Below, piece after piece: positions 19,704 to 27,767 of a stretch of DNA of 64,000 bases. The notes beneath the pieces are model-generated. The model made no database searches. It saw only the letters and a program-made list of their open reading frames with translations, and was not told the origin of the DNA. This stretch comes from Cedecea neteri (GTDB taxonomy: Bacteria > Pseudomonadota > Gammaproteobacteria > Enterobacterales > Enterobacteriaceae), in the NCBI RefSeq assembly GCF_000758325.1, contig NZ_CP009459.1, forward strand, positions 1,736,001 to 1,800,000, written 5' to 3'. A program made the position numbers and the translations under genes. Each line of letters starts with the position of its first letter. Positions within the stretch are counted from its first letter, which is position 1.

Positions 19704-20444
19704 ATGAAAAAGATCCTGCGCGTGGTGGTTGTGCTGCTGATTTTGCTGGTGGCCGCCGTCGCAATCCGCCTGTGGCTGCTGCATCGTCACAGTGATGCTC
19801 TGTGGAATATCATCAGCCAGCAGTGCATTCCCAATCAGCAGCAGAACAACTCGCCTGCACCTTGCCTGAAAGTCGATCTGGCCGGGCGCTACCTGGTGTT
19901 TAAAGATGCCAAAGGCCCGCTGCATAATCTGCTGATGCCGACGGATAAAATCACCGGCATCGAGAGCCAGAAGATCCTTGAAAACGGCGCGCCAAACTAC
20001 TTCCTGGATGCGTGGGAGAATCGCCACTATCTGCTGGATGAAACCACAAAAGCGGTGCGGGACGATGATTTGGTGCTGGCGATCAACTCTCGCTACGGAC
20101 GTTCTCAGAACCAGCTGCACATTCACCTGTCCTGCCTGCGGCCTGAGGTATATCAATCCATTAACCAGCTTGCCGACAAAGTCGGCGACCAGTGGCAGCC
20201 GTTTGGCGCGGAGATCCTTGGCCATAAATATCTGGCGAGAAAAGTCCCGGCAGACGCGAACCCGTTTACCGTGCTGGCGGAGTACGTGAAGGCTCAGGGC
20301 GATGAGATGGAAAACTTTGGCCTGGCGCGAGTGGTGACAACGAAGGGGGATGTGATGCTGTTGGCTAACCCTCGCCAACTGCTGGGCGGGAATCAGGGCT
20401 CGGCGGAAGAGATGCTGGACTACAGCTGCTCGCTGGCAAACTAA
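19704..20444 (+). CDS. cdh: CDP-diacylglycerol diphosphatase Cdh
   Basis: Hydrolyses CDP-diacylglycerol to phosphatidate and CMP at the inner membrane. The 246-residue protein starts at ATG 19704 behind AAGGAAA, has one N-terminal transmembrane segment (VVVVLLILLVAAVAIRLWLL), then a periplasmic or membrane-bound domain related to HIT proteins. Seen are ISQQCIPNQQ and the histidine motif NQLHIHLSCLRPEV near residue 138. The upstream in-frame extension overlapping the LysR gene is rejected. In E. coli cdh is at a distant site near tpiA-sbp, so its position here is another sign of rearrangement. Confidence 0.92.
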   Translation: MKKILRVVVVLLILLVAAVAIRLWLLHRHSDALWNIISQQCIPNQQQNNSPAPCLKVDLAGRYLVFKDAKGPLHNLLMPTDKITGIESQKILENGAPNYFLDAWENRHYLLDETTKAVRDDDLVLAINSRYGRSQNQLHIHLSCLRPEVYQSINQLADKVGDQWQPFGAEILGHKYLARKVPADANPFTVLAEYVKAQGDEMENFGLARVVTTKGDVMLLANPRQLLGGNQGSAEEMLDYSCSLAN

Positions 20445-20448
20445 AGCA

Positions 20449-20475
20449 AAATGGCCTCTTAGCAAGAGGCCATTT
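20449..20475. terminator. Bidirectional terminator between cdh and the yjjA-like gene
   Basis: AAATGGCCTCTT / AAGAGGCCATTT perfect 12-bp stem with AGC loop, followed by a T-run on the plus strand. Confidence 0.9.
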
Positions 20476-20485
20476 TTTTGTGCCG

Positions 20486-20998
20486 TTACGACAGGTAATT
20501 CATGCCCTGTTTGAGCACCAGATCGCAGGCCTTGGTTTTCACCTTTTCAGCCAGCGGCGAGTTGCCGATGCTGTTCAGGTCAAGTTTCTGGCCGTTGGCC
20601 GTGTTCAGTAAGCCCATCAGGCCCTGATTGTAGTCCTGCTTGTCGGCAGGCTTGGTACTGCTTTCCAGCCCCAGCTTGGTCATCAGCTGGTTTTTGATGT
20701 TGTCGGTGTTGGTGACGGAAGCCAGTTTGTTCTTCGCGCAGTACTCCATCACGCCTGCGGCATTGGTCATCGTACTTGAGCTGAGAGATTTGCTGTTGCC
20801 GTTCAGCAGGCTGGTCAGTGAAGAGAGAGACAGACCGCCGGTCTGAGCGCCATTGCTGGTGGTAGTCGCATTGCCGCTTTTAGTCAGCTCATTGGCGGCG
20901 CTGGAAAGTTGTTCCTGCCAGTTGGCAGCCGTTGCCTGGCCCGCGAAAAAGGCTGCTGCCAGCGCCATTGCGCAGAGCGTTTTATTCCTTGCTTTCAT
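20486..20998 (-). CDS. yjjA: DUF2501 family exported protein, YjjA-like
   Basis: Small secreted or periplasmic protein of unknown function. The 170-residue form starts at ATG 20998 (MKARNKTLCAMALAAAFFAGQATA-ANWQEQ) with a clear signal peptide. A Ser/Thr/Gly/Asn-rich stretch follows (about 40-75), then a helical domain with two cysteines (MEYCAKNKL and KACDLVLKQG) that could form a disulphide. The upstream in-frame extension would destroy the signal peptide. In E. coli yjjA follows dnaT-dnaC downstream of yjjB; here ohr and ohrR occupy the place of dnaTC. Family assignment is by recalled similarity. Confidence 0.8.
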   Translation of the reverse strand: MKARNKTLCAMALAAAFFAGQATAANWQEQLSSAANELTKSGNATTTSNGAQTGGLSLSSLTSLLNGNSKSLSSSTMTNAAGVMEYCAKNKLASVTNTDNIKNQLMTKLGLESSTKPADKQDYNQGLMGLLNTANGQKLDLNSIGNSPLAEKVKTKACDLVLKQGMNYLS

Positions 20999-21138
20999 CT
21001 TGTGATACTCGCTTTGTTTGCCTGCGGTGCAGGAGATTTCAGGCGTGAGTATAGCGCTTTGGCCGGAAGCAGGGGGATTGAGAGTTGTCTTAAACCGTGG
21101 GTACAGGTGGAAAAGCCGGGTTTCCCCGGCTTGTAGCA

Positions 21139-21567
21139 TCAGTTGATGATGTTCAGGGTCACATCAATGTTGCCGCGGGTTGCGTTGGAGTACGGGCAAA
21201 CAATGTGTGCCGCATCGACCAGTTTTTTCGCTTCGGCAGCGTCCATACCCGGCAGGTGGATGTTCAGCTTCGCTTCGATACCGAACCCGGTTGGCAGTGG
21301 CCCGATGCCGACTTCCCCTTCGATGAAAGCGTCAGACGGCATGGAGATTTTGTCGCGGCCGGAGACGAACTTCATTGCGCCCAGGAAGCATGCGGAGTAG
21401 CCCGCCGCGAACAGTTGCTCAGGGTTGGTGACTTCACCGCCCGCGCCGCCCATCTCTTTTGGCAGGCCCAGCTTGACGTCCAGTACGCCGTCGGAAGAGG
21501 TGGCACGACCTTCACGGCCGCCGGTGGCTTTGGCTTTTGCGGTGTAAACGACTTTTTCTAAAGACAT
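21139..21567 (-). CDS. ohr: Organic hydroperoxide resistance protein Ohr
   Basis: Thiol peroxidase of the OsmC/Ohr superfamily that reduces lipid and other organic hydroperoxides using lipoyl-dependent recycling. The 142-residue protein has the two catalytic cysteines at C60 (AGYSACFLGAM) and C124 (HIVCPYSNATRGN) at the spacing typical of Ohr rather than OsmC, and the conserved Arg near residue 18-21. GAGGAA precedes the ATG. Its regulator ohrR lies directly upstream on the same strand, and both promoters share a short motif. E. coli K-12 lacks ohr, so this is an accessory trait. Confidence 0.93.
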   Translation of the reverse strand: MSLEKVVYTAKAKATGGREGRATSSDGVLDVKLGLPKEMGGAGGEVTNPEQLFAAGYSACFLGAMKFVSGRDKISMPSDAFIEGEVGIGPLPTGFGIEAKLNIHLPGMDAAEAKKLVDAAHIVCPYSNATRGNIDVTLNIIN

Positions 21568-21605
21568 GGCAGGTTCCTCATCTTACATTTAGTTTGTGCT
21601 ATAAA

Positions 21606-21623
21606 ATAGCGTGCGATTTATAT
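21606..21623. promoter_or_regulatory. Putative OhrR site upstream of ohr
   Basis: ATAGCGTGCGATTTATAT, 39 bases upstream of the ohr start, closely matches ATAGCGCGCGATTAAAT found upstream of ohrR. A motif shared by just these two promoters is the pattern expected for autoregulation by OhrR. Confidence 0.5.
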
Positions 21624-21662
21624 GGTGTTTTAAAAATCGCCGACAGTATCGACGATTAATTA

Positions 21663-22109
21663 TTACGTATTTAAATTACCGCGCAAGGTTTCCAGCTGCG
21701 CCTTCAGCCCCAGCATGCTGTCCACGCTACAGGCGGAAGCGCAGCGCACGGAGTCAGGAATACCCAGTGCTTTTTCCTGCAGCGCTTTCCCTTCCTGGGT
21801 CAGCGTTACTGCCACCTGACGTTCATCTTCGCGGGAGCGCTGACGTAGCAGCAACCCTGCGCTTTCAAGCCGTTTTAGCAGTGGCGTTAAGGTGGCTGAG
21901 TCTAAAAAAAGACGCTCACCGATTTGCGACACCGTGACATCGTCCTGCTCCCACAGCACCAGCATCACCAGGTATTGCGGATAGGTGAGCTGCAGCGGCG
22001 CAAGCAGCTGGCGGTAGAGCTTGTTCACCGCCAGATTGGCGGAGTAGAGCGCGAAGCAAAGCTGGTTGTCCAGCAGCAGGGCGTTCGTTTCGGTCGATGT
22101 CTTCTTCAT
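21663..22109 (-). CDS. ohrR: MarR family organic-peroxide sensor OhrR
   Basis: Repressor of ohr that is inactivated when its reactive cysteine is oxidised by organic peroxides. The 148-residue protein starts at ATG 22109 and has the sensor cysteine C18 in [14 protein letters not shown], the MarR winged helix (about 55-100: [21 protein letters not shown], then [13 protein letters not shown]) and two C-terminal cysteines, C123 and C127. A C-terminal partner near 127 is the hallmark of two-Cys OhrR proteins, which form an intersubunit disulphide. It is 95 bases upstream of ohr, same strand. The C-terminal helix is slightly short for the family. Confidence 0.9.
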   Translation of the reverse strand: MKKTSTETNALLLDNQLCFALYSANLAVNKLYRQLLAPLQLTYPQYLVMLVLWEQDDVTVSQIGERLFLDSATLTPLLKRLESAGLLLRQRSREDERQVAVTLTQEGKALQEKALGIPDSVRCASACSVDSMLGLKAQLETLRGNLNT

Positions 22110-22123
22110 GTTTCTCAATATAG

Positions 22124-22140
22124 ATAGCGCGCGATTAAAT
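22124..22140. promoter_or_regulatory. Putative OhrR site upstream of ohrR
   Basis: ATAGCGCGCGATTAAAT, 14 bases upstream of the ohrR start, is the second copy of the motif in front of ohr; 11 of the first 13 bases plus the flanking AT run are shared. Confidence 0.5.
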
Positions 22141-22177
22141 AGCAAATTTTATTTTGACGGCGTTTTGGTCTGTGCGA

Positions 22178-22651
22178 TCAGACCCGGGGTTTTTTGCGAT
22201 AAAGCCACAGCCCCGGCAGTGAAAGCCCGATGGACAGCGCCCCCACGATAAATGACGCTTTCAGGAAGTTGGTCACCAGCTGGATCATCAGCGGATCGCT
22301 GTAGCCAAAGTGCGTCAATTTTACCGCCGAGATCATCGCGGTGTAGGCGTAGATCCCCGGGAACATTGGAATCACGGCCGCAACGGTGAAAACTTTAGGG
22401 TGAGCAAGGTACCAGCGAGACCACTGAATACCAATGATACCGACCAGAATCGAAGCCAGAAAAGTGCTCCACTCGATGTTTAAACCCGCCGTCATCATCG
22501 CCATACGTGAGCCGTGGCCGATAGCACCGAGGAGGCCACAGTAAGGCAGGGCGCGCTGAGGCACGTTAAAGACTAACGCAAAGCCCACCGCCGGCACGGC
22601 AGACAGCACCATGTCCTGGGCCAGAGCCAGAACAAACTCGATTATGCCCAT
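22178..22651 (-). CDS. yjjB: YjjB subunit of the YjjPB succinate exporter (ThrE family)
   Basis: Membrane protein of the split ThrE threonine/serine exporter family; in E. coli YjjP and YjjB together export succinate. The 157-residue protein has four to five hydrophobic segments ([72 protein letters not shown]) and the family motif IPMFPG. It overlaps the yjjP stop by 10 bases, so the two are translationally coupled. The start at ATG 22651 gives [14 protein letters not shown], matching the E. coli N-terminus. Confidence 0.94.
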   Translation of the reverse strand: MGIIEFVLALAQDMVLSAVPAVGFALVFNVPQRALPYCGLLGAIGHGSRMAMMTAGLNIEWSTFLASILVGIIGIQWSRWYLAHPKVFTVAAVIPMFPGIYAYTAMISAVKLTHFGYSDPLMIQLVTNFLKASFIVGALSIGLSLPGLWLYRKKPRV

Positions 22652-23418
22652 CCTCTTAGCCCCCATACCGCCATCGCCATCACTACGCCAATGCAGGTGG
22701 CAAGCGTGAGCAGGCTGGCCATCGCCCAGCGAGCAAGCCCGGTGTTTACGTGGCCTTTGAACATGTCGGCGACGGCGTTAATCAGCGGGAAACCGGGGAC
22801 GAGTAATAACACGCTTGCGGCCATCGCAATATTGGAAGTGGCGGCAAACGGGCCTTTGGCGATCAGCAGGCCCGAAACGGTAGTGGCGACAAACGCGGTG
22901 ATGCAGAAGTTGATCTGCGGATGAAGCTGGCGGTGGGTGAGAAGCTGGCGCACGTACATCGCCAGCGAGCTGGCGATAAAGGCGACAAACGCCCCGTCCC
23001 AGCCACCATTGTTCAGTTTACAGAAGCAGCCACAGGAAAGGCCCACCATCAGGACGACCAGCCAGCGTGGGTAGCGCAGCGGTTTGATGTGTTCGAAGCG
23101 TTTGAGAACGTCCCTGGCATCCAGCAGCTTGTGTTCGGTGAGGATCACGATGTGCTGGACTTCGGTGACGACGTGCATGTTGATCCCGCGATCGTTATTT
23201 TTGCGGGTGGTGGTCAGGCACTGATTGTCTTTAATGGTGCTAAGCACAATGGCGTTAGCGGAGATTGAGCTTTCCACGCTGTCCATCCCCAACGCTTTGC
23301 CAAGGCGCGTTGAAAGCTCCTCTACCAGCGCGCTTTCTGCCCCGTGCTGCAGTAAAAAGAGCGCGCATTGAATACATAAACGAGTGACGTCCCGCTGGGA
23401 AGCAACATCTGGCTGCAT
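22642..23418 (-). CDS. yjjP: YjjP subunit of the YjjPB succinate exporter (ThrE family)
   Basis: The 258-residue partner of YjjB. The N-terminal half is a soluble domain conserved in ThrE proteins ([21 protein letters not shown] near residue 20, [14 protein letters not shown] near 45, [14 protein letters not shown] near 78). The C-terminal half has about five transmembrane helices including [20 protein letters not shown] near 205. It overlaps yjjB, as in E. coli. Downstream of yjjB, the dnaT-dnaC pair found in E. coli is missing and ohrR-ohr takes its place. Confidence 0.95.
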   Translation of the reverse strand: MQPDVASQRDVTRLCIQCALFLLQHGAESALVEELSTRLGKALGMDSVESSISANAIVLSTIKDNQCLTTTRKNNDRGINMHVVTEVQHIVILTEHKLLDARDVLKRFEHIKPLRYPRWLVVLMVGLSCGCFCKLNNGGWDGAFVAFIASSLAMYVRQLLTHRQLHPQINFCITAFVATTVSGLLIAKGPFAATSNIAMAASVLLLVPGFPLINAVADMFKGHVNTGLARWAMASLLTLATCIGVVMAMAVWGLRGWA

Positions 23419-23516
23419 GCTTGATCCTGACCAAAGAGAAGGAAATGCGCTTAACGTTTATCCATTTAACATGAGCGCATCGCTTCATTAGCCGCGTCAG
23501 ATCAAGCTTTGCGTCA

Positions 23517-24431
23517 CTATCCCCGACGATGAAACGTGATTATTTTTTCCAGCCATTGATTGCAGCTCACGCAGACAATGCCGCCGATGACGAAAACCGA
23601 TCCCAGCAGAAAACCGGCGTTTATCTTTTCATTCAGTAACCAGGCGCCAAACACGACCCCGAGCAGCGGTGTGACAAAAGAAAAGGCGCCGAGCGCAGAA
23701 GCCTGGTAGCGGCGCAGTAAAGCAAACCAGATAAGCAGGCTCAGGAAGGAAACAACCACAGACTGAAAGACCATATTGCCCAGCAGTAGCGGCGTTGGGT
23801 TAAAGCGAGTTTGCCCTAGCATGAACGACGCTGCAAGCAGCACAATAAAAGCCCCTGCGAGCTGAAACAGCGTCGTTTGGGCGGCGGACATCTGGGTCAG
23901 ACGGGAGGTGCGAACCAACACAGTGGTTGCGCCCCAAGAGGCACCGGAAAGCAGGCAAAGGAGATCGCCGAAAAGTGATGAATGCCCACCATCTGGCGCT
24001 GAAAATGTGACAATTACGCCAATAAATGCCAGTACGATCCCGATCCACTGTACCGGCGCCAAGCGCTCAGAACGCAGGGTAAAGTGCAGGCCCACGGCGG
24101 CAAACAGCGGTGCGGTATAAAGAAAAACTACGCCGTGCGCGGCGCTGGTATAACGCAGGCCGATGCCAAGAAACAAATACTCGAGCGCAAACAGAACTCC
24201 GGCTCCCGCGCCTGCAAGCCAGGGCAGGGAGGCGTACTGAATTTTCTCTTTTCTCAACAGCATATAAAGCGCGACCAGCCCCGCGCCTATACCGGAACGT
24301 AAGGCGATCTGTAGGATGGGGCTGGCGTCCTCAGCCGTGGCTTTCAGGCCGGGCTGCTGCAGGCTCCATATCAGACAGAGGGTGATCATCCCGGCGACGG
24401 CCAGGCGGTCGATGGTTTTGTATTTGGACAT
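23517..24431 (-). CDS. DMT superfamily (EamA) transporter
   Basis: Ten hydrophobic segments in two EamA repeats (roughly residues 10-145 and 155-295) over 304 residues mark a drug/metabolite exporter of the inner membrane. Recognisable features are the LIWSLQQPGLKA entry to helix 2 and the second-repeat GASWGATTVLVR. The start at ATG 24431 is supported by GGGAGAA seven bases upstream; the longer in-frame extension to 24557 would overlap the divergent gene. Substrate unknown, possibly amino acids or aromatic metabolites. Divergent from an AraC regulator over 119 bases, which probably controls it. Confidence 0.82.
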   Translation of the reverse strand: MSKYKTIDRLAVAGMITLCLIWSLQQPGLKATAEDASPILQIALRSGIGAGLVALYMLLRKEKIQYASLPWLAGAGAGVLFALEYLFLGIGLRYTSAAHGVVFLYTAPLFAAVGLHFTLRSERLAPVQWIGIVLAFIGVIVTFSAPDGGHSSLFGDLLCLLSGASWGATTVLVRTSRLTQMSAAQTTLFQLAGAFIVLLAASFMLGQTRFNPTPLLLGNMVFQSVVVSFLSLLIWFALLRRYQASALGAFSFVTPLLGVVFGAWLLNEKINAGFLLGSVFVIGGIVCVSCNQWLEKIITFHRRG

Positions 24432-24550
24432 GCGTTTTCTCCCGAAAAACGCATTATTAACTGGGGCGATATGCTTGATATAGTGAGAAACCGCCATGCC
24501 ATCGTGCGTTTCGGTCAATGTTTTCTCGACGACTTTGAAGGTGGATATCC

Positions 24551-25351
24551 GTGCCAAAGAAAACGCCCAGCATCCTTATCGCGCCTTTTACCGGCGAGCT
24601 TCCGGCCACGCTGTACTTTCGCAGCGCGCCGATGCCTGCGCACGGTTTGTACCTGGAACACAGTCATCCCTGGGGAGAGTTTGTCTCAGCGGTAAGCGGC
24701 GTTGTGGAGGTGCAATATGCCGGAGGGCACTTTGTGGTGCCGTCCCAGTACGGTATCTGGCTGCCGCCGAACACGCAGCATCTGGCGCAAAATCGGATGG
24801 AGGCGTGGCACAGCTCCGTATATGTCAGCCTCGCGGAGTGCGCAGCGTTTCCGCAGCAGGTGACCGTTATGGCTATCACGCCTCTCGTCCGGGCGATGCT
24901 CGAGCATTTACATCTTAACCCGCCGGGCATCCCTCCTTCTGAAGAGGAATCGCGGTTCCTGCGTGTGCTGGTTGACCGGCTGATTAAGGCGGAACGGGTG
25001 GGGAACTATTTGCCAGGATCCGGCGATCCTTTGGTTCAGCGGGTGCTTAACGTGCTGGAACAAAACCCTGGGGATAGCCGTTCCGTGGCGGCATTGGCGG
25101 CTTTGGCCAATACCAGTGAGCGAACGTTGATGAGACGTTGCCAGCGGGAGCTGGGTATGACGCTGGCGGAGTGGCGGCAGAGGCTAAGAATTGTGAAAGC
25201 GATGCCTTTACTGGCCGAGGGATGGACCGTCGAGAATATCGCTTTTGAGCTGGGGTACGGCAGTTCATCGGCGTTTATTACGATGTTCCGCCGCTTAACC
25301 CAGGAAACGCCGGATGAGTATCGCAAGCGTATTACCGGGTTGGAGCGTTAA
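24551..25351 (+). CDS. AraC family transcriptional regulator with N-terminal cupin
   Basis: The 266-residue protein has an N-terminal cupin sensor (about 30-90, LEHSHPWGEFVSAVSGVVEV and the FVVPSQYGIWLPPNTQH strand pair) and a C-terminal double HTH (about 165-262, SVAALAALANTSERTLMRRCQRELG and VENIAFELGYGSSSAFITMFRR). This matches the YdeO/NimR-like group of AraC regulators that often sit next to the transporter they regulate. It starts at GTG 24551 behind AAGGTGGA. Its divergent neighbour is the EamA exporter. The ligand is unknown. Confidence 0.85.
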   Translation: MPKKTPSILIAPFTGELPATLYFRSAPMPAHGLYLEHSHPWGEFVSAVSGVVEVQYAGGHFVVPSQYGIWLPPNTQHLAQNRMEAWHSSVYVSLAECAAFPQQVTVMAITPLVRAMLEHLHLNPPGIPPSEEESRFLRVLVDRLIKAERVGNYLPGSGDPLVQRVLNVLEQNPGDSRSVAALAALANTSERTLMRRCQRELGMTLAEWRQRLRIVKAMPLLAEGWTVENIAFELGYGSSSAFITMFRRLTQETPDEYRKRITGLER

Positions 25352-25388
25352 CTGAGCCGAAAGTCTTTTACTTCCGGCTGCAGTAAAC

Positions 25389-25847
25389 TTACTGGCAGAC
25401 GTCCACCCATTTAGCGTGGGTGAGTTCGGCCATACGTTCAGGTGAAATGCGGACGGCGCTGTGGATAGCCCCAGCGGCGGGCAACACTTCATCGTACTGG
25501 CGCAGTGAGATGTCGCAGAACACCGCCAGCGGGTTTTCCAGCCCAAACGGGCAGACGCCGCCGACAGGATGCCCGGTCCAGTTCACCACTTCATCACTGC
25601 TGAGCATGCGCGCTTTGGACCCAAATGCTTCTTTAAGTTTCTTATTATCAAGGCGTGCATCGCCCTTCGCGACGATCAGGATTATGTCGTTTTTGACTTT
25701 TAATGAGAGCGTTTTGGCTATTTGCCCAGGAGCCACATTGTGGGCGGCGGCGGCAAGTGCGACGGTAGCGGTGCTTTGGTTTAGCTCGATGATATCTATA
25801 TCGGGGGCATGGTCGGCGAAGAACTGCCGCACGGACTGCAAACTCAT
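25389..25847 (-). CDS. YbaK/EbsC family aminoacyl-tRNA deacylase-like protein
   Basis: The 152-residue single-domain protein belongs to the YbaK/ProX group that hydrolyses mischarged aminoacyl-tRNAs. Signs are KTLSLKVKNDIILIVAKGDARLD (near 45-67), with the catalytic-type lysine in AKTLS, and GGVCPFG (near 97), the conserved GxCPFG turn. AGGAGA lies ahead of the ATG at 25847. It differs enough from E. coli YbaK that the specific substrate cannot be named. It converges with the AraC gene and has no operon partners. Deacylase function is from the family, not shown here. Confidence 0.82.
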   Translation of the reverse strand: MSLQSVRQFFADHAPDIDIIELNQSTATVALAAAAHNVAPGQIAKTLSLKVKNDIILIVAKGDARLDNKKLKEAFGSKARMLSSDEVVNWTGHPVGGVCPFGLENPLAVFCDISLRQYDEVLPAAGAIHSAVRISPERMAELTHAKWVDVCQ

Positions 25848-25967
25848 GATTTTCTCCTGATCCAGGTGGCAAATAATTTCGCATAAGCTTGTGCTTTCTG
25901 TAAACCGCTTATACTTATCTCATACCCGCCTTGTCAGAAATTTCTGGATCTCCTTCACAATCACTGA

Positions 25968-25988
25968 AACCGGTTACGGTAACCGGTT
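25968..25988. promoter_or_regulatory. Perfect 21-bp palindromic operator upstream of the PTS genes
   Basis: AACCGGTTAC-G-GTAACCGGTT reads identically on both strands around a central G; it is built from two AACCGGTT units. It lies 70 bases before the IIB start. The left part, TGAAACCGGTTA, resembles LacI/GalR family operators such as the E. coli AscG site. No such regulator gene is adjacent, so the repressor would be encoded elsewhere. Confidence 0.65.
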
Positions 25989-26058
25989 GCAGTAATAAAT
26001 TCCGCGAGGAATACTGAATCCTGTAACCACCCCCTGTACCCAATAATAAGAGTCGTCT

Positions 26059-26364
26059 ATGAAACGTATCCTTTTATGCTGTGCCGCTGGTATGTCTACC
26101 AGTATGGTCGTGAACAGGATGAAACAGGCCGCCCAGGATCAACAGATTGAGGTTGAGATCAAGGCGGTGGGTATCGAAGAGTTCACGGATGTTATGCCTG
26201 AATTTGATTGCTGTTTACTCGGTCCGCAGATCAAATACCGTCTGGAAGATTTTAAGGCTCAGGCCGCGCCCAAACGGATCCCGGTCACGGTCATTAACTC
26301 TATGGATTACGGAATGATGCGCGGCGACAGAATTCTCGCCGATGCACTCGCGTTGATAGCCTGA
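26059..26364 (+). CDS. PTS lactose/cellobiose family IIB component
   Basis: Cytoplasmic phosphocarrier of a sugar phosphotransferase system. The 101-residue protein carries the family loop CCAAGMSTSMVVNRM, with C8 as the phosphorylated cysteine, and the second conserved segment CLLGPQIKYRLED near residue 54. It is followed after 13 bases by the IIC gene. No IIA subunit, glycosidase or regulator is next to it, unlike chb or asc operons, so it must borrow a IIA (for example ChbA) from elsewhere. Substrate is probably a beta-glucoside or chitobiose-like disaccharide. Confidence 0.92.
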   Translation: MKRILLCCAAGMSTSMVVNRMKQAAQDQQIEVEIKAVGIEEFTDVMPEFDCCLLGPQIKYRLEDFKAQAAPKRIPVTVINSMDYGMMRGDRILADALALIA

Positions 26365-26377
26365 CAGGAGAGCCACT

Positions 26378-27724
26378 ATGTCTTCCAACCATGCTGCTTT
26401 TAATTTAATTTTTCGGTTTGTTGAGAACTACGTTAGCCCGATAGCTGGCCGCATTTCTTCCCAGCGGCACGTGATGGCTATTCGCGACGGCTTTATTTCT
26501 GCGATGCCGTTTATGATTGTTGGCTCGTTCCTGCTGGTTTTTGCTTATCCACCGTTTTCGCCCACCACGACATGGGGCTTTGCTCGCGCCTGGCTCGACC
26601 TGGCGAAGCAGTTTGAAGGGCAGATTTTAACGCCGTTTGATATGACGATGGGCATCATGTCTATCTACATATGTGCGGCGATTGCCTACAACCTGGGTAA
26701 ACACTACGTTAAATCGCACGGGCTCGATCCTTTCATGTGCGCGATGCTGTCGCTGATGGCTTTCCTGGTGGTTGCGGCCCCGAAAACCAAAGGCACGCTG
26801 CCGGTGGACAGCCTTGGCGGCACCGGGATCTTTACCGCGATTCTGGTGGCGATCTACTGCGTAGAAATGATGCGTTTCCTGAAAGCACACAATATCGGCA
26901 TCAAGCTGCCGGACCAGGTGCCACCGATGATCAAAAACTCTTTTGATCTGCTGATCCCGGTGCTGGTTGTGGTGCTGACGCTGTATCCGCTGAGCCTGTT
27001 TATTCAGTCCCAGTTCGAAATGCTGATCCCTCAGGCCATTATGGCGCTGTTCAAACCGCTGGTGTCCGCGGCGGATTCTCTGCCTGCGATTCTGCTTGCC
27101 GTACTGATTGCTCACCTGCTGTGGTTTGCGGGTATTCACGGGGCAGCGATTGTCTCCGGGATGCTGCAGATGTTCTGGCTGACCAACCTGGGTCTGAACC
27201 AGGGCGCGCTGGCGGCCGGTGCACCTCTGCCGCATATCTTTATGGAAGCGTTCTGGACCTTCTTTATCGTGGTCGGCGGTTCCGGGGCAACGATGGGATT
27301 GGTTATTTGTTACCTGCGCAGTAAATCTGCCCACCTGCGTTCCATTGGCCGTCTGAGCATCGTGCCAACCTGTTTTAACATTAACGAGCCGGTGATCTTC
27401 GGGACGCCGATTGTGATGAACCCGGTGTTCTTCATTCCGTTCCTGCTGGCACCAATGGTTAACGCCGTGCTGGCCTGGGGCGCGATGAAACTGGATCTGA
27501 TTGGTCGCGTGATTTCGGTGGTGCCGTGGACCGCGCCTGCGCCAATCGGTGCTGCCTGGGCGCTGGGCTGGGACTTCCGTGCCGCAATTCTGGTGATTTT
27601 GCTGGCCTGCGTGTCGTCCATCATCTACTTCCCGTTCTTCAAAGTGTACGAGAAGCAGCTGCTGGAGCAGGAAAAAGAAGAAGCCCAGAGAGCGAGCGAG
27701 GAGGGGAGTCAGCAGCTGGCTTAA
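26378..27724 (+). CDS. PTS lactose/cellobiose family IIC permease
   Basis: Membrane channel subunit of the sugar PTS. The 448 residues contain about ten hydrophobic segments, the N-terminal RHVMAIRDGFISAMPFMIVGS, WFAGIHGAAIVSG near residue 250 and the sugar-site loop NINEPVIFGTPIVMNP near 331, all typical of ChbC/CelB proteins. CAGGAGAG is correctly placed ahead of the ATG. It ends with a charged cytoplasmic tail rich in Glu and Lys. Cotranscribed with IIB; a terminator follows. Substrate is not predictable beyond beta-linked disaccharides. Confidence 0.93.
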   Translation: MSSNHAAFNLIFRFVENYVSPIAGRISSQRHVMAIRDGFISAMPFMIVGSFLLVFAYPPFSPTTTWGFARAWLDLAKQFEGQILTPFDMTMGIMSIYICAAIAYNLGKHYVKSHGLDPFMCAMLSLMAFLVVAAPKTKGTLPVDSLGGTGIFTAILVAIYCVEMMRFLKAHNIGIKLPDQVPPMIKNSFDLLIPVLVVVLTLYPLSLFIQSQFEMLIPQAIMALFKPLVSAADSLPAILLAVLIAHLLWFAGIHGAAIVSGMLQMFWLTNLGLNQGALAAGAPLPHIFMEAFWTFFIVVGGSGATMGLVICYLRSKSAHLRSIGRLSIVPTCFNINEPVIFGTPIVMNPVFFIPFLLAPMVNAVLAWGAMKLDLIGRVISVVPWTAPAPIGAAWALGWDFRAAILVILLACVSSIIYFPFFKVYEKQLLEQEKEEAQRASEEGSQQLA

Positions 27725-27742
27725 TGGTTTAGCTGGATTAAG

Positions 27743-27766
27743 AACGGCGGGGGAAACCCGCCGTTT
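27743..27766. terminator. Hairpin after the PTS operon
   Basis: AACGGCGGG / CCCGCCGTT stem with GGAAA-type loop between the IIC stop and the convergent fhuF stop. Downstream T content is modest. Confidence 0.65.
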
Positions 27767-27767
27767 G

